DNA of 46,573 nt from Firmicutes bacterium CAG:194 (GTDB lineage Bacteria > Bacillota > Clostridia > Lachnospirales > Lachnospiraceae): positions 94,158-140,730 of the forward strand of contig HF995248.1 of the NCBI GenBank assembly GCA_000432915.1, in the 5' to 3' direction. Shown piece by piece: positions 25,886-33,676 of this stretch. Both the position numbers and the translations under genes were made by a program. Numbering within the stretch: the first letter of the stretch is position 1; every line of letters begins with the position of its first letter. The notes below the pieces were generated by a model that did not search any database, was not told the DNA's origin, and saw only the letters and a list, made by a program, of their open reading frames with translations.

Positions 25886-25942
25886 ATGATAGCAGCCCGT
25901 CTAACAGTAGATGGGCTGTTTTTAGGAGGCATAAAATGTTAA
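25886..25942 (+). CDS. Possible 18-codon leader ORF before leuA
   Basis: ATG 25886 immediately follows the HPr stop and has AGGAG five bases upstream. It encodes an 18-residue peptide (MIAARLTVDGLFLGGIKC) with three Leu codons (CTA, CTG, TTA). It runs through the whole terminator stem and stops at TAA overlapping the leuA start (ATGTTAA). It could be a leader peptide coupling translation to attenuation, or a chance frame. No homologue is known to me. Confidence 0.3.
   Translation: MIAARLTVDGLFLGGIKC
25893..25923 (+). terminator. Rho-independent terminator or attenuator between HPr and leuA
   Basis: CAGCCCGTCTA (25893-25903) pairs with TAGATGGGCTG (25908-25918; one G-U) around ACAG, followed by TTTTT. 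It ends only 12 bases before leuA's ATG and no promoter lies between, so leuA must be read through it or the hairpin acts as an attenuator. Confidence 0.85.
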
Positions 25943-27612
25943 ATTATAAGCGTTACAAAAAAAATCCGGTCATTGATTATCCGGAAAGAGAATGGCCGAA
26001 CAAGGAGATCACAAAAGCACCGATCTGGTGCAGCGTTGACCTCAGAGACGGTAATCAGGCACTGATCGATCCAATGATCGTAGAAGAAAAAGTAGAAATG
26101 TTTAATTATCTTGTAAAGCTTGGATTTAAGGAAATCGAAGTCGGATTCCCTGCAGCAAGCCAGATCGAATACGATTTCCTGCGTCAGCTGATCGAGCGCA
26201 AAATGATCCCGGATGATGTCCGCGTACAGGTCCTGACACAGTGTAGAAAAGAGCTGATCGAACGAACCTTTGAATCTATCGAAGGCTGTAGTCAGGCAAT
26301 CGTTCATATTTACAATTCAACATCCACGCTGCAGAGAGATGTTGTATTCCATATGAACGAGGATGAGATCGTCAACATTGCGGTAGAAGGTACCAAAATG
26401 GTAAAGGAATGCGCAAAGGATTTTCCGGGTAAGATCATATTAGAGTATTCACCGGAAAGCTTTACCGGAACAGAGCTTCCGTTTGCACTTCGTATCTGCA
26501 CGGAAGTACAGAAGACATGGGGCGCGACCAAAGAGAATCCGATCATCATCAATCTGCCGTCCACCGTCGAAATGAACACGCCAAATGTGTATGCGGATCA
26601 GATCGAATGGATGAACCGGCATTTTGAAGACCGTGACAGCATTATCCTTTCCGTACACCCGCACAATGACCGCGGAACGGGTGTTGCCAGCGCAGAGCTT
26701 TCCCTGCTTGCAGGTGCTGACCGTGTAGAAGGTACTTTATTCGGAAACGGCGAACGTACCGGTAATGTGGATGTTTTGAACATTGCGTATAATATGTTCT
26801 CGCAGGGCATTGATCCGCAGCTGAACATTGAACATATCAATGAAATCATTGAAATTTACGAAAGATGCTGCAAGATCCCGATTCATCCGCGTCATCCGTA
26901 TGCAGGTAAGCTTGTGTTTACTGCATTCTCCGGTTCGCATCAGGATGCGATCAACAAGGGCGTTGCAGCCATGAAGGAAAGAAAGAGCGAAATCTGGCAG
27001 GTTCCGTATCTGCCGATCGATCCGGCGGACATCGGAAGAGAGTACGAGCCGATCGTCAGAATCAATTCCCAGTCCGGAAAGGGCGGTGTCGCCTTTGTCA
27101 TGGATACGTATTTTGGCTTCAAGCTGCCAAAGGGCATGCACAAAGAATTTGCAAATGTGATCCAGAAGATCTCCGAAAAACAGGGAGAAGTATCACCGGA
27201 TCAGATCATGGAGCAGTTCCGCGAACAGTATCTGGATCAGAAAGAACCACTGCATTTCAGAAAGCTCAAGGTGGACGATCTGTCCGGAGAGACAAAGTCT
27301 CAGTTCGATACAAGGGTTACTGTTCTTTACACAGATCATGGTGTGGAGAAGCAGTTTGAAGCAGTCGGAAACGGTCCTATCGATGCTGTACAGCGTGGCC
27401 TGCAGGAAGAAACGGGTGTTCGCATCAAAGTTCTCGATTACGAAGAGCATGCACTGCAGAGTGGTTCTAACTCTCAGGCTGCAGCTTATATCCATCTGCT
27501 GGATTCTGATGATGGCAGCGTCACATACGGCGTTGGTGTCAGCAGTAATATCACAAGAGCGTCTGTACGTGCTATCTTCTCAGCAATGAACAGACTTGGA
27601 ATCGGAAAGTGA
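25936..27612 (+). CDS. leuA: 2-isopropylmalate synthase (long, LeuA type 2)
   Basis: It condenses acetyl-CoA with 2-oxoisovalerate in the first committed step of leucine synthesis. The 558-aa protein belongs to the longer type-2 LeuA group. The catalytic TIM barrel shows DLRDGNQ (residues 35-41; metal and substrate contact) and the metal-binding HPHNDRGTG (H241, H243). The C-terminal third (from about 430) matches the LeuA regulatory domain that binds leucine. AGGAGG lies directly after the terminator T-run and before ATG 25936. Other leu genes are absent from the window, so the gene stands alone behind HPr. Confidence 0.96.
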   Translation: MLNYKRYKKNPVIDYPEREWPNKEITKAPIWCSVDLRDGNQALIDPMIVEEKVEMFNYLVKLGFKEIEVGFPAASQIEYDFLRQLIERKMIPDDVRVQVLTQCRKELIERTFESIEGCSQAIVHIYNSTSTLQRDVVFHMNEDEIVNIAVEGTKMVKECAKDFPGKIILEYSPESFTGTELPFALRICTEVQKTWGATKENPIIINLPSTVEMNTPNVYADQIEWMNRHFEDRDSIILSVHPHNDRGTGVASAELSLLAGADRVEGTLFGNGERTGNVDVLNIAYNMFSQGIDPQLNIEHINEIIEIYERCCKIPIHPRHPYAGKLVFTAFSGSHQDAINKGVAAMKERKSEIWQVPYLPIDPADIGREYEPIVRINSQSGKGGVAFVMDTYFGFKLPKGMHKEFANVIQKISEKQGEVSPDQIMEQFREQYLDQKEPLHFRKLKVDDLSGETKSQFDTRVTVLYTDHGVEKQFEAVGNGPIDAVQRGLQEETGVRIKVLDYEEHALQSGSNSQAAAYIHLLDSDDGSVTYGVGVSSNITRASVRAIFSAMNRLGIGK

Positions 27613-27631
27613 TCCATGTGGAGTCGTTTGT

Positions 27632-28324
27632 ATGAAAAAGATTCTGAATAAGATAAGTAAATTGGGAAAACCATATTATATACTGCCAATCATAACCCTG
27701 TTATTTTTAACAGGGTTTATTGGCAGTTATTTATTTCCAAATACGGTACTCGATACGTATGTGATCAATATGACAGAGACGGAGGGGGATGAAGAACTGC
27801 TGCTTCCGCTTTCTGCCACTGATCCGGTCACTTATGAAATGAATACGGGAACGCTGGCGATGCGAGGCATTCAGGTAGGGATCAATAAGCAGGGACAGGC
27901 TCTTTCGGGCACAACACTTGTGTATCGTGTGTATGCAGAGGGTAACTGTGTCAGCGAAAACCGTTATGCGGTAGGAAACGGGGACGATCTGCAATATGTC
28001 TATCTGCCGTTTGAGAACCAGAAGGACTGCGTCGGTAAGCTGAAGATCACTTTCCAGTTGGAAAATGAAGGGGAGACAGATCCTGTTCTGCCTGCCCTTA
28101 TGGCAAACCATACGGAAGTAAAAGATACGGTGACAATGCCCGCACAGACAGATACACAGGCGCAGCAGACCGCGGCGCCGGGGGATGTTTCTTTAAAATG
28201 CAGTTATATTTACACGCATAACACATATCCGTTCCTGTATGACTGCAGATTGCTGACATTTGTCTTTTTGGCTGCCTCCATGGCAGTCTGTTATCCAAGA
28301 AGAAAGAAGGAGGAACAGGTATGA
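27632..28324 (+). CDS. Unknown membrane-anchored protein with extracellular beta-rich domain
   Basis: I do not recognise this 230-aa protein. TM1 spans about residues 14-36 and TM2 about 207-225, leaving an extracellular domain of ~170 residues. That domain looks beta-rich and ends in a Thr/Gln/Ala-rich linker (DTQAQQTAAPG). ATG 27632 follows GGAG; an upstream frame from 27596 overlaps leuA and lacks a ribosome binding site. The stop overlaps the start of the DUF2142 gene (ATGA), so the two are translated together. It may be a partner of the DUF2142 protein in surface-glycan assembly. Confidence 0.75.
   Translation: MKKILNKISKLGKPYYILPIITLLFLTGFIGSYLFPNTVLDTYVINMTETEGDEELLLPLSATDPVTYEMNTGTLAMRGIQVGINKQGQALSGTTLVYRVYAEGNCVSENRYAVGNGDDLQYVYLPFENQKDCVGKLKITFQLENEGETDPVLPALMANHTEVKDTVTMPAQTDTQAQQTAAPGDVSLKCSYIYTHNTYPFLYDCRLLTFVFLAASMAVCYPRRKKEEQV
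27682..27727 (+). other. Long hairpin within the 5' coding region
   Basis: ACTGCCAAT (27682-27690) pairs with ATTGGCAGT (27719-27727), and inside it AACCCTGTTA (27694-27703) pairs with TAACAGGGTT (27708-27717), with a small bulge between. That is about 19 bp of near-perfect stem inside coding sequence, 70 bp downstream of leuA's stop. It could act as a polar terminator or transcript-end stabiliser for leuA. Confidence 0.5.
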
Positions 28325-30369
28325 AGCAGAAAAAAAAGCCGTTGATCCTTCTGAGAATATTGATCAATCTGATCCTGGTTGCAACAGCGGCACTTCTTGT
28401 CGAATGCGTTGTGTTCCAGTTTCCGGCACTTTACTACAAGGAAAAGCCGCAGGACATTATCTGTGATGGTTCGGATCCGCAGATAGAGATCCGGAAAAAA
28501 AATGCTCTTGCGAAGCTGTCGGATGAGGAGATCCGAAGCATAGAGGTAGAACAGAGTAACCAGAAGCTGCTTGCAGAGTATCAGGGTGAAGTGTATGAGG
28601 AAAAGCTGGATGAAAACCTTGTGAAAAAGGATGGCACATTGTATCGGAAGGTCAAAAAAACGGTGATCGATGCAGCGCTTTCCCAGCCTTATTATATCCA
28701 TAAGCTGGATCTGCGCGTTCCTGTAACGGAAAGCGCAGGCTACAGTGTCGAACTATATCTGGATGGGGAAAAGACAGGTTCGGTCTACTGCAGTATTGAT
28801 CCGAAGATCTCTGCCGGTATTGCCAATATTTCCGACCGTTGTGACAGGATCAAGATCACACTTCTGACCAATGAAACGATCGACAACAGTAAGATACAGG
28901 TAACACTGTCCAACCGGTTTAGACCAAACAGCATGCGTCTGTTTTTCCTGTTTGTCCTGTTTGGAACAGGAGCACTTTTATATCAGGCAAAAACACTTCT
29001 GCGGGATAAGCCGGAATGGATCTTTGCGATCCTGTGTTTTGCACTTGGCAGTCTTCTGATCTGTGGGATCGGAACCAATCAGGTCAGCTATGATGAATAT
29101 GTACACGCCAAGGCAGCGTATAAGCTGTCCTTTGGCACAACAATAGAATCGACGGAATCCGCCATCCAGATGGCGGGAAATCTGCTGCCGTTCTTCCACA
29201 ACCCGGAAGAAAGACAGCTTGTGGAAGCCTATGAGGATAAAAACAATGATTACAGCTGGGCGGATATCGGACACCAGAGCAGATTCGTCCGCGCTGAAAC
29301 AAGAGTGTATTATCCGATGGCACTCGGCTTTAAGCTGGGGCGTATGCTGCATCTGCGGTTCGCAGATACGGTAGCGCTGGCTAAGTTTGGAAACCTGCTG
29401 TTTTACATTCTGGTCGTATTTTTTGCGATCCGTCTGGCAAAACGCTATCAGGGGCTTGTGGCGCTTGTCGCCTTGCTTCCGAACAGTGTTTTTCTGGCGT
29501 CCGCGCTGACGTATGATGCGGTTGTCAACAGCTTCCTTTTGCTTGGTATGGTGCTTGTGACAAATGAACTCATCTCGCCCGAAGAGAAGCTGACGTGGCA
29601 GAACACGCTTCTGATCCTGCTTTCTTTTGCGATCGGCTGTCAGTCCAAGCCTATCTATGTTGTTATGGTGCTTATGCTGCTGTTTTTGGGGCGTAAGAAG
29701 TTTTATAACAGACCGCAGGAGATCGTATACAAGCTTGCACTGCTGATCATGGCAGGACTGATGCTGTATAACATCTTCCGTCCGACGCCTGCAGCAGGTA
29801 GTGATTATTATCTGGTCGGCAATTTTGATTTTGCGGGCGATAAGAGAAATATCGGTACAAGCGTAACGGGACAGCTGCAGTACATTCTGCAAAATCCATT
29901 CACGTATGCATTGCTTTTGCTTAAATCCATGGTGCAGCTCTTAGGCATATATCTGAGCGGTGGCGCAGACTTCTTCCAGTATGGATATCTGGGAACAGGT
30001 TCTACGATCTTTACATGGATCGTGATCGTGCTTGGACTCTGGCTGGCACTCTGGTCTGCAAAAGGCGTGAAACGCTGGAAAATGCCGGCTGTCTCTATTG
30101 TGCTGACGCTGATCATGCTGCTTGGCACGTCTGCGATCGTCTGGAGTTCTATGTATGTCAGCTATACAACGGTCGGTGCAAATGAGATCAGAGGCGTACA
30201 GGGCAGATACTTTATCCCGCTGTTTCTGCCGTTTGCATCGTGCTTTTTCAACAACAGGCTGGAAAGCAGACTGGGTGAGCTGGCACGCAGGAGAATTCTG
30301 TATGGCGTTATGATGGCAGTGAACCTGTTTATGATCTATACACTGGTCATTACGGTGATCAATATTTAA
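28321..30369 (+). CDS. DUF2142-family polytopic membrane protein
   Basis: This 682-aa protein has TM1 (about residues 10-32), an extracellular domain up to ~200, then about ten TM segments. The features match DUF2142: an acidic extracellular loop motif SYDEYVHAKAAY after TM2-3, the central NSVFLASALTYDAVVNSF, and a late conserved RGVQGRYFIPLFLPF. DUF2142 proteins resemble GT-C glycosyltransferases and occur in capsule or surface polymer clusters; activity is not proven. Translation is coupled to the preceding gene. The stop codon TAA forms the first three bases of a 143-bp palindromic element. Confidence 0.8.
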   Translation: MKQKKKPLILLRILINLILVATAALLVECVVFQFPALYYKEKPQDIICDGSDPQIEIRKKNALAKLSDEEIRSIEVEQSNQKLLAEYQGEVYEEKLDENLVKKDGTLYRKVKKTVIDAALSQPYYIHKLDLRVPVTESAGYSVELYLDGEKTGSVYCSIDPKISAGIANISDRCDRIKITLLTNETIDNSKIQVTLSNRFRPNSMRLFFLFVLFGTGALLYQAKTLLRDKPEWIFAILCFALGSLLICGIGTNQVSYDEYVHAKAAYKLSFGTTIESTESAIQMAGNLLPFFHNPEERQLVEAYEDKNNDYSWADIGHQSRFVRAETRVYYPMALGFKLGRMLHLRFADTVALAKFGNLLFYILVVFFAIRLAKRYQGLVALVALLPNSVFLASALTYDAVVNSFLLLGMVLVTNELISPEEKLTWQNTLLILLSFAIGCQSKPIYVVMVLMLLFLGRKKFYNRPQEIVYKLALLIMAGLMLYNIFRPTPAAGSDYYLVGNFDFAGDKRNIGTSVTGQLQYILQNPFTYALLLLKSMVQLLGIYLSGGADFFQYGYLGTGSTIFTWIVIVLGLWLALWSAKGVKRWKMPAVSIVLTLIMLLGTSAIVWSSMYVSYTTVGANEIRGVQGRYFIPLFLPFASCFFNNRLESRLGELARRRILYGVMMAVNLFMIYTLVITVINI

Positions 30370-30509
30370 CTGTTCAGAGCCAGGCGGATTGTTATGTAAA
30401 AGTATGAGTCATGCTTGCATGAACGAACACTTTTGTGTGACAATCCATTTGGCGGATACGCCAAACCGACGAAATGTGTAGCATTTTGGAGGCTTGCTCT
30501 GAACAGTTA
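30367..30509. repeat. 143-bp palindromic element with perfect terminal inverted repeats
   Basis: TAACTGTTCAGAGC (30367-30380) and GCTCTGAACAGTTA (30496-30509) are perfect 14-bp inverted repeats. Inside are GGATTGT/ACAATCC, a TCATGC-TT-GCATGA hairpin and TTTGGCG-GATA-CGCCAAA. It contains no gene. The left repeat supplies the stop codon of the DUF2142 gene. The core CTGTTCAGAG recurs upstream of uvrB, and the element at 3665 begins similarly. The rest of the gap to 30565 holds no further gene. Confidence 0.7.
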
Positions 30510-30565
30510 CGAATAATTTATTTACCGGATAGTATATTTGGGCAATATTGTAAAGGGAGGAAACC

Positions 30566-31585
30566 ATGGTCAGTATCATCGTACCGGTTTATAAAAGTGA
30601 AAAAACGCTGCGTCGTTGCGTGGAAAGTCTGTGCAGACAGGCGTATGCGGATATAGAGATTCTGCTGATCGTGGACGGACCGCCGGACGGTTCCGGTATT
30701 CTGGCGGATCAGCTTGCAAAAGAGGATGCCCGGATCCGTGTGATCAATCAGCCGAACCGTGGTGTTTCCCGTGCCAGAAACCGTGGGCTTACGGAAGCCG
30801 CAGGGGAATATATCCGTTTTGTGGACAGCGATGATTATGTACTGTATCACGGACTGGATGAAATGGTGCGGCGGATCGAGCAGGATGGGAGCGATCTGGT
30901 GATCGCCGGGTTTGACCACCTGTATTTCGGGCAGAAGATCGAAAAACTGCCGCATACAAATGCCTGTATGGAGCTTGCGTCTTCTTATGAGGATCTGAAG
31001 CAGCTTTATATGGGCGGCTTTCTGAATATGCCATGGAATAAATTATACAAAAAAGAACTGATCCGGGAACAATTCCCGGTAGATCTGAATCTGGGCGAGG
31101 ATCTTTTATTTAACGAGGCGTATATCAGGCAGGCTGCAAGGATCTCCGTCCTGCAGCAGCCTGTCTGCGAATATATTCAGGACGACAGGGGAACAACCCT
31201 GTCTACGAAAAAAAGAAATGACAAGGTAGAAACTGCGCTTCTGCTCTATGAAAAAACAAAGGCATTCTTTCAGAGCTGTTATCCGGATGTGGGGCAGTTT
31301 GCGTTTCTGGCGGACAAAGTCTGCACGACCTTTCTGGATGAAGTGGAAGGGCTAGGCTTTGCAAAAGATATGACATATGCTGAAAAAAGGGCAGCTGTGG
31401 CAGAATATGCAAAGCAGACGAGAGCTTTCCTGCAGAGGGAAGGAATCCGTAAGCCGGAGCTTACGCTGCTGGATTACCGGATCGTATTTTTCTTTCTGCG
31501 CAGACAGCAGATCGGTATGACCATGCTGATGATCCGGCTCAGGGCAATGGTCGTGGAAATAGTCAGACGAAGAAAAGGTGTGTAA
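30566..31585 (+). CDS. GT2-family glycosyltransferase
   Basis: This 339-aa protein has a GT-A fold domain in its first ~110 residues: VSIIVPVYKSEKTLRRCVESL, ARIRVINQPNRGVSRARNRGL and the metal-binding RFVDSDDY. The donor-site motif reads LLIVDGPPDGSG, lacking the second Asp of the usual VDDGS, so donor binding may differ. After the catalytic domain comes a helical segment with GEDLLFNEAYIRQ, typical of this clostridial subgroup. AGGGAGG precedes ATG 30566. It is the first of three tandem GT2 genes; substrate unknown. Confidence 0.9.
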   Translation: MVSIIVPVYKSEKTLRRCVESLCRQAYADIEILLIVDGPPDGSGILADQLAKEDARIRVINQPNRGVSRARNRGLTEAAGEYIRFVDSDDYVLYHGLDEMVRRIEQDGSDLVIAGFDHLYFGQKIEKLPHTNACMELASSYEDLKQLYMGGFLNMPWNKLYKKELIREQFPVDLNLGEDLLFNEAYIRQAARISVLQQPVCEYIQDDRGTTLSTKKRNDKVETALLLYEKTKAFFQSCYPDVGQFAFLADKVCTTFLDEVEGLGFAKDMTYAEKRAAVAEYAKQTRAFLQREGIRKPELTLLDYRIVFFFLRRQQIGMTMLMIRLRAMVVEIVRRRKGV

Positions 31586-31589
31586 GGGA

Positions 31590-32600
31590 ATGAAACCATT
31601 GATTTCGGTCGTGATACCGATTTATGGAGTGGAAAAATATTTAAAAAGAGCGGTGGACTCTGTATTGCATCAGACATACACTAATCTGGATATCATATTG
31701 GTAGATGATGGTTCCAAGGACGGCTGTCCTGCGATCTGTGACGCATATGCGGCGCGGGAGGCAAGAGTCCGTGTGATCCATAAGGAAAACGGGGGCTTAT
31801 CGGATGCCAGAAATGCAGGAATTGCAGTCGCCGGAGGTGATTATATCGCATTTCTGGACAGTGATGATTACTATGCCCCGTGTTTTATTGAAATACTATA
31901 TCGGGAGCTTCTCAGGGCAGATGCGGATGTGGCAGTCTGCAGCTATGAAACAACAAAGGAATTAGAGCCGGAAAAGGGACCGGATTTTGCCGCGGTACGT
32001 GCTGCATACGAACAGGGAAAGGCAGATATCACAGTCTATGACAGAAAGCAGATGCTGTTGAACCAGTATGATGCGCTGTGCCCGGATGCCACCTATTTTA
32101 TCGTGGCATGGAATAAGCTGTACAAACGAAGCCTGTTTCAGGAGGTGCGTTTTCCGAAAGGCAAGATCCATGAGGATGAAGCCACAATTTACCGCATTTT
32201 TGACCGTATCCATAAAGGAGTGTATATCAGACTTCCGCTTTACGCCTATTTTGAAGCACCGGGCAGTATTACGCGGGAGAATTTCAGCAAAAAACGGATG
32301 GATTTCATGGATGCGCTGACAGACCGGATTACATTTTTTGACCGGATCGGTGAGACAGACGGGAAGAAAGCGGCACTGCGTGCAAGAGCAGACGGCGCGA
32401 TCCGCTATTTTTATCCGCTTCGCAAAAAGTTTCCGGAAACAGGTAAGATGCTTCGCGGTTATGTCAAAGAAGCACTGTATGTAAACAGGCACGGAACGGC
32501 TGAGGAACAGGGATTTTTAAGTGGTTCGAATCAGATGGGCTACAGACTCTTCCTGCTTTTTCCTGATCTTTACTATTTGCTGAGGAAAAAGAATTTCTGA
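31590..32600 (+). CDS. GT2-family glycosyltransferase
   Basis: This 336-aa protein has a canonical GT-A domain: ISVVIPIYGVEKYLKRAVDSVLHQ, the donor motif ILVDDGSKDG, ENGGLSDARNAGI and the DxD-like FLDSDDY. A second region with HEDEATIYRIF resembles the catalytic-base area of wall polysaccharide GT2 enzymes. The ATG at 31590, 9 bases after AAAGGTG, gives the family N-terminus; GTG 31578 would add four residues. It follows the first GT2 by 4 bp. Probably adds one sugar of the same glycan. Confidence 0.9.
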   Translation: MKPLISVVIPIYGVEKYLKRAVDSVLHQTYTNLDIILVDDGSKDGCPAICDAYAAREARVRVIHKENGGLSDARNAGIAVAGGDYIAFLDSDDYYAPCFIEILYRELLRADADVAVCSYETTKELEPEKGPDFAAVRAAYEQGKADITVYDRKQMLLNQYDALCPDATYFIVAWNKLYKRSLFQEVRFPKGKIHEDEATIYRIFDRIHKGVYIRLPLYAYFEAPGSITRENFSKKRMDFMDALTDRITFFDRIGETDGKKAALRARADGAIRYFYPLRKKFPETGKMLRGYVKEALYVNRHGTAEEQGFLSGSNQMGYRLFLLFPDLYYLLRKKNF

Positions 32601-32621
32601 TACTGTGGAAAAGGAGAAAAC

Positions 32622-33653
32622 ATGCCAAAGGTAAGTATTGTAGTACCGGTTTATAATATGCAGAAATATCTTGCTGCCTGTATCAAGAGTCTGAAAGCAC
32701 AGACACTTTCGGACATAGAGATTATCCTGGTGGATGATGGGAGCAGTGACAATTCGCCCGCACTGTGTGATGCCTATGCGCAGGAAAATCCGATGATCCG
32801 CGTGGTACATAAACCAAACGGAGGACTGACAAGCGCGTGGAAAAGAGGTTCTGAGGAAGCAACGGGAGACTATATCGGCTATGTGGATGCGGATGATTAT
32901 ATTCTGCCCGATATGTATGAACGGATGTATACAAGAGCCTGCGAAACAGGGGCAGATATCGTATGCTGCGGACTGACGCATTTATACGAGGATGATCCGT
33001 CGCGCAAATGGACGGAGCAGATGGAGTTTCGGACGGACAGTCTGGAAAGAGAAACGCTTGCCAATGAGATTTATCCGACACTGATCAATGACGGCAGTTT
33101 TATGGGGCGCCATTTACAGCCGAACCGTGTTACCAAGCTGGTGCGGACAGAACTGGTCAAGAAAAATCTGCAGCTTTGCTCGGATGCGGTCAGTATCGGA
33201 GAGGATTTTCAGTTTTCCCTGTGCATGTTTCTGGATGCACGGCATATTGAGATCATCCGCGATTATTTCCCGTATCAGTATTATATGAACGGGGCTTCCA
33301 TGACAATGAAGCATGACAGAAGCTATCCGGAAAAGATCCATATCATGCGTGAAAATCTCTGCCGCATTTCGGATGTTAAGGGAATGTATGATTTTAAGCA
33401 GCAGATCTGGAACGATTACCTGTGTCTGCTGATTTTGTATACAAAAGGGATCGTCTATAAGCAGAAGGAACTGCCATACAGCTGCCTGCGCACGGAACTG
33501 AGACAGCTGCTGACAACACCGGAGGTCAGAAAGGCGATCTGCATCCATACGATGGACAAGCTGACGATAGCGGAAAAGCTCTTTCTCTTCTTTATGAAGC
33601 ACAGGCTGTATTATGCGATCTACGCAGTCGTGAAACTGTATTTTCGAAACTGA
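32622..33653 (+). CDS. GT2-family glycosyltransferase
   Basis: This 343-aa protein begins VSIVVPVYNMQKYLAACIKSL and has the donor motif ILVDDGSSDNS, PNGGLTSAWKRGSEEATG and the metal motif VDADDY. The middle segment GEDFQFSLCMFLDA is the HED/GED-type acceptor region. AAAAGGAGAAAAC precedes ATG 32622. The usual R in GLSxARNxG is replaced (TSAWKRG), a small divergence from its neighbours. It lies 21 bp after the second GT2 and 23 bp before the GT39 gene, so the three GT2 genes and GT39 probably form one unit. Confidence 0.9.
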   Translation: MPKVSIVVPVYNMQKYLAACIKSLKAQTLSDIEIILVDDGSSDNSPALCDAYAQENPMIRVVHKPNGGLTSAWKRGSEEATGDYIGYVDADDYILPDMYERMYTRACETGADIVCCGLTHLYEDDPSRKWTEQMEFRTDSLERETLANEIYPTLINDGSFMGRHLQPNRVTKLVRTELVKKNLQLCSDAVSIGEDFQFSLCMFLDARHIEIIRDYFPYQYYMNGASMTMKHDRSYPEKIHIMRENLCRISDVKGMYDFKQQIWNDYLCLLILYTKGIVYKQKELPYSCLRTELRQLLTTPEVRKAICIHTMDKLTIAEKLFLFFMKHRLYYAIYAVVKLYFRN

Positions 33654-33676
33654 CAGAAAAGCGAAAGGTTATATGC

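Noticed and set aside
28978..29892. - strand ORF (304 codons) opposite the DUF2142 gene
   Set aside because: Gln/His/Lys-rich mirror of hydrophobic TM codons; no supporting start signal.
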